Part shown: in pieces, positions 13,101 to 25,100 of the stretch
How positions within the stretch are numbered: the stretch's first letter is position 1
Layout of the letters: each line of letters begins with the position of its first letter
Source: Chrysemys picta bellii
Taxonomy: Eukaryota > Chordata > Testudines > Emydidae
DNA: 64,000 nt
Assembly: GCF_011386835.1 (NCBI RefSeq)
Contig: NC_088805.1
Location: 14,070,836-14,134,835, forward strand
Direction: 5' to 3'
Position numbers and translations under genes: made by a program
The notes under the pieces: model-generated
Told to the model about the DNA's origin: nothing
The model's database searches: none
The model's input: only the letters and a program-made list of their open reading frames with translations

Positions 13101-16100
13101 CTTGATGATTCCCTTCACCCCAAAGCTGCTTCAAAGCTGTAAAGGAAAAAATTCTCAAAATTATTAGGCAACAAACAGATAAACCCATTAAATTTGTTCA
13201 CTGATGTTTTCACCAGACTTCCAGTCCTTTACTAACTGATCAGTGGATTCATCGGGTCCTCCATGCATGGTCATTGATCAATTAGTTAGAATCCTCTCTC
13301 CTTCTAGGTGCTGAGAGAATCCAGATCTTTTGAATTTGGGTTGGAAGCAGAGAAAAGGGGAGGAGGGAACACTAGATCTGTGACATCAACTCACATGTAT
13401 GGATTAGGATATGTAATGTATAGGTGGGTGGGGGTCAGACAACCATTGATCTCTTCAGCATCATCTACTTCCTGCACCTGTAGTGGCTGCTACCAGAAAC
13501 AGTAACTATTATTAATATCCTCATTGGACCAAAATAATATGTGGAACTATCAAAAGCAACAGAGGGTCCTGTGGCACCTTTAAGACCAACAGAAGTATTG
13601 GGAGCATAAGCTTTTGTGGGTAAGAACGTCACTTCTTGCATCTGAAGAAGTGAGGTTCTTACCCACGAAAGCTTATGCTCCCAATACTTCTGTTAGTCTT
13701 AAAGGTGCCACAGGACCCTCTGTTGCTTTTTACAGATTCAGACTAACACGGCTCCGCTCTGATACTTGATGTGGAACTATGTAAATCTAAAGCAGTCTAA
13801 GTTTATAACAATTTAGAATCAACTCCATTAGACTTTCACCCACTTTCCAATGTATAAATTACACTCCTTATACATCACCTCTGAATTTGTGCCACTGAAT
13901 CTCAGAAAATCTAAGTTGGTCTAACTTGTACACAAGGGGTGTGAAGAGATGAAAGAAAAATGCTTAATAGGAGGGTCAATCTAATTAGTTTTAAATTAAC
14001 TTTAAGGGTACTCTCTACTTATTCACACCTTCTTTCATCTCCTTGATGTGTATTATACACCATCTTAGACTCTCACAGTCAGAGAAATGTGGCCAAACTG
14101 AGAAATGGTATGTAAGGATATGTAATTTATGTCAGTAAGTAGATTGAGTTTCAAAGAGTCTAATTTTCGCTAAGGGAGTGTGAGCAGAAATCCGAAATGA
14201 TGTGTACATTAGGCCTCCTTAGACTAATTTTAGTCTTCTTTAGACCTACTTACACACATTGTATTGATGTCTAAGGGGTTTAAATTGGTCTCATTTACAC
14301 ATGGAGGGAGCTGGAAGATCAGTGATTTACATAGACGCATCTCTGAATTTGGCTTGCAGTCAAAGTTTTTCTTGGCATTTTTTTAAACCTATCATTAAGA
14401 TCTTAATTCTATACCATTACTTCTAGTGAAAATAGAACCATCAAAAATTTACCCCAGATCTCCTATTTTATTAGTATAAGGGAAAATGTGGTAATTTTTG
14501 TGGTAATGTCTTTTGTAAATGTGTTTTTGTTTTAATGGCAACCCCGCAATAAACAGGTAAAAAGCTCTCAGTTCTTGGTATTCAAATACCTGTAGATGAT
14601 TACCATGTTCCCCAGTCTCTGCTTAGGTATTTCTTAGCTAAACTATATATTTTATCACTTTTTCTCTTTCCTCAAACCCTCCCGTCCCCAGTCTGTCATT
14701 TTTGTTGCTCTTTTCTGTACTCCTTTCAATTTGTCAATATTTCCAAGTGTTGAGATATTCAGTTTTGCAAATCATATTCATCGAGTAGTAACACCAGGAC
14801 CAAATGGAGTAGAGGGTGATTCCTTTCTGTTTCATAATTTAAAGACACAGCTTCCCTCCCCTCCCTCCCCCAGCCAGAGCACATAGCAACCACAATATCT
14901 TGCTTACTGCACCACTATCATTCATATTTCTCTTGGCATTTCTTTTTCCTAGTTTTCTTCTTCATTCACTGTTTAATTAGTATTTTCCACCGCGGGCTAT
15001 AGTAACGTATAATTTTCCCATGTTGAATCTATTTTCACCAATATTTCTAAACTTGTAGGCCTTCTTTACTATTTCTCTGTGCTCACTGGTGTTCAGAACA
15101 CTAACAGGGTGTTCTCTCCAAATCTCTTCAACTTGCTGTCTCTCAACCTCCAGATAATGAAGGAAGATATTAAATAGCTAATCTGTTCATCCATCCACAA
15201 CTGATCCATTGTTCCATCATTCTAATGCATATTTATCAAAGTATGCAGTGAATAAGTCAATTACTCAATCCATCAGTCAGTTCTTATGTCATTGTTTGAT
15301 GGATTTCTCCACCATGCTTTCTATTAAACCCATCCATTGCCTTGTCACTCTTTAAATGAATCAGTACATATAGGACCATCCGTTCAGCCATCCATACTTC
15401 AGCTTATGTGAAGCTACACATGAACTTTGTTCCCTATCAGGTGTTGATAATATCAGTAGCTGTCCTGTTTTAAGAGAAATGTGGAACTCTGACCTCTTTT
15501 TGCACCCTACTTTCCAGCAGCTCCTCATTTAACAATATCTTTTCTGCTCCCTTTCACAATCTCCACACTGTTGGTGTGAGAGCCCTTTCCCTTCCATTTC
15601 CTGCTGTCTGAAATGATCTTCTCTTAGTTCTCTGCCTCATTCATTTGCTTTTTTTCCTCGAATGTCATTTTAAAAAATTTTGCTTGCCTATACCTGTTCA
15701 TTTCTCTCTTCCTCTGTTGTTGGCTTTATTATCGAATTCTTTAACTTATCTAGTGTCTATTAGGATAGTATTTTGGAATACCATTAGTATGAAAGACTAT
15801 ACAAAATAAAGGTGTCTGATTTCAGCTGGCTTAAAAAAAGTGTTTAATTTTAAATAAATTCATTCATATCTCAGTTGATTATAGTTACTACCTATTAGTT
15901 GTGCTGTGCAATGTTATTATTGGCTAGTAGTTTAGACAGATAAATATTTACCTTCTTAACAAGAAAAAGTTACCGCTCAGAAAACACACAGGGATCAGAT
16001 CTGTTCAGTAGTAAGATCCCATTCTTACCCTGTCACTTTTCTGACTATAACCACAACTCAGTATAGCATTCATGTTAATTTTTGCACTAGTTATATCTCA

Positions 16101-19100
16101 GAGTAAAGAAATTATGGCCACTAATTTTAATAACAATGTTAACCCCCACTAATACTTGTATCTGAACTGTCCTGATGACAGCATTAAGAAAGTACAGTGT
16201 ACAAGTGGTATTTTGTTTCTTCAAAATGGTGTGGAATCCTTTCCTCTTCCAAGATTCCAGCTTGAGTAACTGGACAAAGCTAGAAAAAAAAAGTTGAGAG
16301 TTAAGGTGGTCCATGTTACCTTCCTGGCAGCCTTCCATATCTCCCTTTTGCACCAGGAGGTAGGGTGGAGACTCAGGGAAGAATGGGAGAGTGACCAGCT
16401 GCACTGATGCTGCGATTCCACTGATAGCCATCAGTAAAGGCCACAAGGATTCAGTTCCTAAAAGTTCACTAGAGAGAATAGGTTAAAACAAGACCCAAAA
16501 GAACCCCAAACAGTTCTGGGAAACTTACCAAATATTTTGAGTGAAAAATGGGGAGACTGAATTAAACTATATGGGATAACAATGGATAACTAAAGAATGA
16601 ATAGACATTTAGATGTGAAGATAAATACGTTTATTTTACCTTAGTCCTGCAATTTGTCCTAAGCATTTCCCCATGTTTGCAAAAAGAGAGAGAGTGGCAC
16701 TTGTAAATCCACGCAGCTTCTTAGGGGAAATTTCTCCCAAATACTGGCCATGTAAACAGCAGCCCAAACCTTGAATAGGGGAAAAGAGGAAGGACAAGTT
16801 TGTTTAAAAGAAGGAAAATGTAACTGAAGTCCCACTGAAATTAGTTTTGCCATTAACTTTAATGGAAGTAGGATCAGTTCTGTGGCTCCATATCACAAAC
16901 TAATGTTAAAAGGAGGATTCTTCTGTCTGGGTGGAAATTAGGAAAGACCAAAACCCTTTTTAAAATAAAAAAAGAGGATGAATTCTGGCTTACTCTTTAA
17001 AAAGTAAGAAATCTAACTGAAGTTGTTCCTATATTCTGTGTAGTCAGACTGAGATGTAATTTTGATAAACATACATAGGGATAAAAGATATAAGAGGCAA
17101 ACCGGTTTCAGTCTGGGCAGGATACTAGCAGTACAAAGTGAATATTTTATTTTATTTATTTATTTTATTATTTGCAAGGCCTGCAATATTTCTGCTGTCA
17201 GCTTTATTGCCTATTTTTTTTAAAGTTCCCTCTTCCAAAGCGTTTTCCCTTAGCCTGGAATATTATTATGTGGAAAACAGGCTCAAGCAACCAAATGCAT
17301 TCTCTTATTTCTCTCTCTTAACCCTTTTATCCCATATCCTTTGGGTTATCATCTCTTTTCTTTCACCCTATAACAACTTATTGACCCCTTTCATTTTGAC
17401 ACTTAGGAATATTGATCCTGCCTCTGGTTTACAGCCTTGCAAAAGCAGGGGGATCCCAACTGATTATTATACAAGTAGAAATCAAACACAACCTACCTGA
17501 ATTAAAACCACAAAGGAAACGTCCAATCAAAATCATCTCAAAGGACTTTGCCATCTTACTGAACCCCCAGAAAAATGCAGCTGCTATCAGAAGCAGATTA
17601 TTGAACGTTAGACATTTCTTTCTGTAACAGCACATAAGAGACTTTCATAAAACTGGCAACACCATCTCTCTTGCTTTCCCCAAATACCCTCTTTTTATCC
17701 TCTGAATATACAGATAGTGGTGACTTTATCATTGAATCGAGAATTTGCAAGTGGGACCTAGCAGTTGCTTATGCAGTGCTGTTGAGTCATTACTTAAATT
17801 GATATTGAAATTGGTGTAATCTAAGCGTAAAGTGGGACTATTCCACGGTATATGGGAGCACTTCAGTCAGGTAAAGCAGAGGCGGTAATGAACATTTTTG
17901 AAATAATATTTCTTCAAAGATACCCATCCCAACAGATCTCCCACTCATGGATCTGTGCTGTTTGGTGGGAATTCTTTAAGTTCAAAGTTCTGAGATTTTG
18001 GTTTCTCTAAGGGTATCTGGCACTATCCCTGCGGAGGAACCCCACAGTGCTCACCTAGACAGTTCCTTTCTGAACACAGTTTGTGAAGGAGCTCCTCTGG
18101 AGATTGCTTCCCTGCTGTTCAGCCGCACTACAGCCTAGCTCTTTTTGGACACATCCCCTACAGTTAAAGTGTCTGTATCCTTTACCAGTGTTTGAATGCC
18201 AGCCTTCTTTATTTAAAAAGAAAAAATATCGAGGCACTTACTCATACCTGAATTAGGTCGCCAACAATCCTGGCAACACCCATGATCTCCACACCTCCTC
18301 AAACATTTTTTGTTTCCTCTTCATTTTTATTGATGCTATCTGTGCTGATTAATGACCCTCATTGATGCTAGCAGCTATGCTGTGTCAGTGAACTTTGACC
18401 TATTCTTTTCTTTTGGCCTTTTACTCTTTTGTGCCTTCCTCCTCCACCCCTTCCTCTTATGCCTGCTAAGGGGAGAAGAATCCCAGCAACTTCAGGAAGC
18501 ATTCTTAATGCAGTCAGATCTCATTCCCCAAGGACGTGCACATTTAGCCAGTTTTTTGAAGGAAGAAGGCTAGGGATGATTTACACCTGGTTGCCTTGGG
18601 TGTATGAGTCCTCAGTATTATCTAGTAGGGACTATAACATCTGATTGACAGAAATTCTCAGGGGTGAAAGTAGGCCAGTATGGTGTACCAGTAAGAAGCC
18701 GGTACCAGCTGATATGCAGCCAACATTAAAGTGCTGCCGCAGGGCTGCCGACGTGTGGGGGAAAGGGGCAATGCCCCAGGGGTGGCGATTTAAAAGGGCC
18801 TGGGGATCCCGGCCGCAGCTGCTGCTACCGCGGCAGCGGCTGGAGCCCCCGGGCAGCGCAAGCCAGGCAGTGCGGATGGGCTGGCTGTGGGAGGCTGACC
18901 CCCAACCCCACCCCTTCTGCCCGAGGCCCAGCTCCTTCTGGGGGCCTGGAGCTGGGCCCCCCCTTACCAGTAAGAGTTTAATATTACTTTCACCCCTGGA
19001 AATTCTGTACAATTGACTACCCCTCTCAAGGATGCACTAAAATTGAACAGCATAATGATGACATACATCAGAAAATCCATCTCCTGGGGAAAAAAGGCAT

Positions 19101-22100
19101 TGGTCTATACCAGTGGTTCTCAAAGCCTGTCCGCCGCTTGTTCAGGGAAAGTCCCTGGCGGGCCGGGCCAGTTTGTTTACCTGCCGCATCCGCAGGCTCG
19201 GCCGATCGCGGCTACCACTGGCCGCAGTTCACTGCTACAGGCCAATAGGGGCTGCAGGAAGGGCGGCCAGCACATCCCTCAGCCTGCGCCACTTCCTGCA
19301 GCCCCCATTGGCCTGGAGCGGCGAACCACGGCCAGTGGGAGCCGCGATCGGCTGAACCTGTGGACGTGGCAGGTAAACAAACTGGCCAGGCCCACCAGGG
19401 GCTTTCTCTGATCAAGTGGCGGACCGGCTTTGAGAACCACTGGTCTATACCACTGGATGAAAGGAGAGATTTTTATATCAGATACTCCCTGATGCTCATT
19501 CATCCTAGTTATTCTGAATTTGAGAGCTCGGGTTTTTTTTACTTTTAAAATGTTATGGTAATATTCTATATTCCTTCCAAAGACAGTGCTGAAGTTCCAC
19601 CTTAGTCAGCCATGGTTCTACTCTTTCTAAGAGACCATGTGTGTATGATTGTGGCTGAGTCTCTTGTTGCTATAATCTAACCAAGCTGCATCTCAAGGTC
19701 ATGTTGAGGCTTATTTGATGAGAAACTTGTTGTGATAGAAAGCCTGCAATCAGTTCCATCCAGGAGATATTCAGAGTGTGTGTGTGTGTGTTTCATTAAG
19801 CAGAATTGCTTAGATTCTACCTCTAGACAAGGGTGAAGATTAGGTCTATTGGTGTTATACAACCTCTTTGTGAGTAAGTTAGGGGCCTCCAAACTCTCTT
19901 GCCTTCTAGGAATTTTAATTTTTCAGGATGTCTCTTTTTCCTTTTACTGCTTTAGTTTTTATATATATTTCTGAGTCCCCATATGTTATCCCTGGGCATA
20001 TACTTAAAAAACCCTAGAAAACTCAAAGGCATTTTATCCTTTTATAAATGTGTTCCTTTTTAAAGTAATTTACACCTTGAATAAATTTCAAGCCACTGTA
20101 CCTTTTGTAATTGTTCTTTTTCCACTGTGGAAAGGATGAAAAATCGAGTAGTGCCTGGTACCTATGTTTCATTGCAGGGCTGGCTCTCTACAGCTTTGAG
20201 ACTGGGTTGTTCCCATCTTGGCTTTATGCAGGGCCATAGGCCCAAGAATGGGTGATTGCCAACTACAGCTCAAAAGCTGGTCTCTCTCATCAGCAGAAGT
20301 TGGTCCAATAAAAGATATTACCTCACCCACCTTGTCTCTCTAGCTACAGGTAAGTAATTTTCCCTTGGACGTTTCATAAATAGGTATTTTATTTTCTAAA
20401 TCCTTCTTAATTTAGGGGCTTTTCCACCTAGAAACGTAACAGCTCCTCCTGAACCAAACCATTATTGGATATTATGTTTTCTGGTCATGTGAATATAGTG
20501 CTCATGAAAGAGATTATATTTGATGGCAGTGAAATATGGAATATCCTGTTTATCTACTGTACAGATACACCAGGCAGTGGCAGTGCAAGTTTCTCTGCCC
20601 TATTCCACTAATGTACTTTCACCATGTTTTGGAGGGACCACATCTTAGGGTGCAAAGAGTAGCTCTATCTCCATTTTAATTCATTCCTTAGTTTCTACTG
20701 AGACTTCCAAGAAAGGTGCTGATTTGTGCCAGTTAAGATTAACACGTAAAGGCAAGTATATTAAAGTCAATTAAACTATGCTGAGGAACCCAATGTATTT
20801 GTTTTGAATTTAAAAGTAATGGACAGTAATTTCCCTGTCAATGTATGTAGTATTTCCCCAATTGTCCTTGTATCCTATAATCCTTTTGATCAGGCAGGAT
20901 TAGTCAGAACTCCCTTTGGAGAAGGTCAGTACCCTTCATTAATTCACTGGCAGGATGAAAAGTTGAGTAACATGAAGTATTCCTTTCCAGAAGCTGATAC
21001 ACTTACTATTGCAGCATTGACAGCAATCAAAATCTTGTTTCCTCCATTGGATTGCAGAGCACTAGGCTAGCAGACCACTTTTACAGTCAATTTTAATCTA
21101 CATTTTTCTGCGAAGGTATTAATCAGTATTATGGACTGAACTCTCGGATAAAAGAGGGAAATAGGGAACTGTCACTGAAATATGTACATTAATTGGAGGG
21201 ATGGTGTGAAATAATGCAACACTTTTGGCTAGAAAAATATGAACTATTCTTCCTTTCTGTAGGGACAATTGTCTCAAAGCCAACCATAATTTTTCTACCT
21301 TGTTATAGAGGACAATTTTTAAAAGCGCTTTTTACTTGATACAGACTTTCCATATTTTGCAGACAGGTATCTTGAGCTGATGGCTCCCAAGAATCCCCCA
21401 ATGCTAAAGGTAGAGACAATGAAAGACCACAGTAACGTGAGGGTCTGCTCATCGATGTCAGAGTGGTATCGCTCTTGCCAGGTGTCATTGATGAAGTTCT
21501 TGATGTACTAGAAAGAAAAATTGGGGTGAGGGGAGGAGTTTCATTACCAAATACCCAGATTATAAGTGTGATAATAGGATAATATCCTGCATAAACCTTA
21601 CTGAATTAAATTACTTCTACCCCGATATAATGTAGGGTTACCATTCGTCCGGATTTACCCGGACATGTCCTCCTTTTTGTGCTAAAAATAGCGTCCGGGG
21701 GGAATTTGTAAAGCACTCACAATGTCCGGGATTTCCCCCCTCCCCCGGCAGAGAAGAGCGAGCGGCTGGGAGGGCTGCAGGAAAGTCCCGGGCTGGACTC
21801 AGGAGCAGCTGGAGAGGAGCTCCACCCTGCATTCTGAGCAAGTGTCTCAGCACAAAGTGCAGCCCTCCCCTTTTGCAACTGGGAGCGGTTTCTGCCATGC
21901 AGCGTAGCAAAACGGGAGCGAGAGCACTTTGTGCTGATACAAGGGCAGCTCTCCCCTGCAGCCTAGTCCGGCAGCACTGTGCAGGGCCAGGGACCGGGTT
22001 TTGTTGTGCAGGGCCAGGGACCGGGTTTTGTTGTGCTGGGGAGCTTAGCCACGTGTCCGGCTCGCACAGAGCCCAACACCCTGTTCTGAGCAGCAGGGTA

Positions 22101-25100
22101 AGGGGGGCAGGAGAAGGGGCAGGGAGGTTCTGGAGGGGGCAGTCAAGAAACAGGGGGGGCTTTTTGGGGGGAGTGGAGAAAGTTTTGGGCAGTCAGGGTA
22201 CAGGTAGGGGGTAGGGTCCTGGTGGGCAGTTGGGGGGGGTCTTAGGAGGGGGCAGTTAGGGGACAAGGAACAGGGAGTCTTAGGTAGGGGGTGGGGTTCT
22301 GGAGGGCAGTTAGGAGCAGGGGTCCCAGGAGGGGGCAGTCAGGGGACAAGGAGCGGGGGGTAGGGGGCTGGGAGTTCTGGGGGGGAGCTGTCAGGGGGCA
22401 GGAGTGGGGAGAGGGATCGGAGCAGTCAGGGGACAGGGAGCAGAGGGGTTTAGATGGGTTGGGAGTTCTGGGGGGGGGCTGTCAGGGGGCAGGAGTGCGG
22501 AGAGGGATCGGAGCAGTCGGGACAGGGAGCAGAGGGGTTTAGATGGGTTAGGAGTTCTGGGGGGGGCTGTCAGGGGGTGGAGAGTGGTTGGATGGGGCGT
22601 GGGAGTCCCAGGGGTCTGTCTGGGGGTGGGGGTGTGGATAAAGGTTGGGGCAGTCAGGGGACAAGAGGCAGGGAGGCTTAGATAGGGAGTGGAGTCCTGG
22701 GGGGCAGTTAGGGGCAGGGGTCCCAGGAGGGGGTAGTCAGGGGACAAGGAACGGGGGGAGGGTTGGGAGGTCAGGGGGGGCGGGAAGTGGGAGGGGCGGG
22801 GCTAGGGCGGGGCTCCTCCCGTCCTGTTTTTTGCTCGCTGAAATATGGTAACCCTATATAATGCTGTCCTCGGGAGCCAAAAAATCTTACCACGTTATAG
22901 GTGAAACCGCGTTATATTGAACTTGCTTTGATCCACCAGAGTGTGCAGCCCTGCCCCTCCGGAGCACTGCTTTACCGCGTTATATCCAAATTTGTGTTAT
23001 ATCAGGTCGCGTTTTATCGTTGTAGAGGTGTACAACTTTATTTAATTAAGTTGAAGTATTTTAGGAGATCAGTATATTAATGCAAATGTTTATGTACTAT
23101 TGAGGGATTATAGGTATTTTTATGGGGCTGGCGGACCACAGCCAAGGAACTAAGCCAGGGGTCTCAGACATGCGGCCCGCGGGGCTCTTGTGTGTGGCCA
23201 GCCAAACTCCCCGCCCCTCTGCCTACCCGTGGGATTGCCTCCTGATGCTGCAAATGCCGTGCTGCTCTCTGGAGCAGCCGGCAGCATGCCCCTTCGGGAC
23301 GGGGGAAGGGGGAGGGAGGCAGAGGGCTCTGGCATTGCCTCCTTCCAGGCACTGCCCCCCACAGCTCCCATTGGCCGGAAACAGGGAACTGTGGCCAATG
23401 GGAGCTTCGTGGGAGGTACCTAGAAGAGCGGCAAGAGCCGCAAAAGCAGGGAAGCCTGAGCCCCTCCCCATCCCCCAGGGGCTGCAGGGACACGGTTCCA
23501 GCTGCTTCCTGGAACAGAGCAGCACGGAGCCGGGGCCAAGGCAGGCAGGAGCCTGCCCTGGCCCCAGTGAGCGCTGCTGCCACCCCGGAGCCGCTCTAGG
23601 TAAGCGGCACCAGGCTGGAGCTCACACCCTGAACCCCTCCTGGACCCCCAACTCCCTGCCCTGAGCCCCCTGCCACATCCCGCACCCCTCCTGCACCCCC
23701 AACTCCCTGCCCTGAGCCCCCACCACATCCCACACCCCAACTCCCTGCCCTGAGCCCCCACCACATCCCACACCCCAACTCCCTGCCCTGAGCCACCTGC
23801 CACATCCCACACCCTGCCTGCACCCCAACTCCCTGCCCTGAGCCCCCTGCCACATCCCACACCCCTCTTGCACCCCAACTCCCTGCCCTGAGCCCCCTGT
23901 TGCATCCCGCACTCCTCCTGCACTCCCTGCCCTGAGCCACCTGCTGCACCCCTCTTGTACCCCACACACCAACTCCCTGCCCTGAGCACCCTGCACACCT
24001 CCTGCACCTCAACTCCCTGCCCTCAGCCCCCGCTGCATCTGCACCCTTTCTGCATCCCCTGGGGGCAGCATTGGGATGGGGACTTCAGGGAAGGGATTGG
24101 AATGGGGCAGGGAAGGGGTGGGAAGAGGTGGGGCCTACTTGGAAGGGGTGGAGTGGGGGCGGGGCCAGAGGCAGCATGCGGGGGGGGGGGGGTCAGTGAT
24201 GTGGCCCTCAGGCCCATGCACTAGTCCTCATGCGGCCCTCAGGATCATCTGAGCTATAGACCCCTGAACTAAGCCCTGGGAACTAAGAATAGTGGAGCGT
24301 AGTTAGACCAGGGGTAGGCGACCTTTCAGAAGCGGTGTGCCGAGTCTTCATTTATACACTTTAATTTAAGGTTTCGCGTGCCGGTAATACATGTTAACGT
24401 TTTTTAGAAGGTCTCTCTCTATAAGTCTATATTATATAACTAAACTATTGTTGTATGGAAAGTAAACAAGGTTTTCAAAATGTTTAAGAAGCCTCCTTTA
24501 AAATTAAATTAAAATGTTGATCTTACGCCGCCAGCCTGCTCAGCCCGCTTCCAGCCTGGGGTTCTGTTCACCTAGGCCTGCAGTGGGCTGAGCGGGGCAA
24601 CTTGAGGTCAGGGCAGAGGGCTGGGGTGTGTGTGGAGGTGCAGGGCAGAGGGCTGGGTGTTGGGGGAGGTTAGGGCAGAGGGCTGGGGTGTGTGTGGGGG
24701 TGCAGGGCAGAAGGCTAGGTGTTGGGGGGAGGTCAGGGCAGAGGGCTCGGGGGATGTGTGGAGGTGCAGGGCAGAAGGCTAGGTATTGAGGGGAGGTCAG
24801 GGCAGAGGGCTGGAGGGATGTGTGGAGGTGCAGGGCAGATGGCTGGGTGTTGGGGGGAACTCAGGGGAGAGGGCTGGGAGGTGTGGGGGGTGCAGGGCAG
24901 AAAGCTGGGTGTTGGGGGGGAGGTCAGGGGAGAGGGCTGGGGGGTGGGGGAGCAGGGCAGAAGGCTGGATGTTGTGGGGAGGTGCAGGGTAGAGGGCTGG
25001 GGTGTGTGTGGAAGTGCAGGGCAGAGGTGTGTGTGGAGGTGCAGGGCAGAGGGCTCGGGAGGTGTGGGGAGGTCAGGGAAGAGGGCTGGAGGGTGTGTGG

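Noticed and set aside
20804..21070. 88-codon open frame in gene A intron 3
   Set aside because: No motif, no splice context and no resemblance to a known protein.
22291..24224. Several open frames of 80-195 codons on both strands
   Set aside because: They are by-products of G- or C-rich tandem arrays inside hAT elements.
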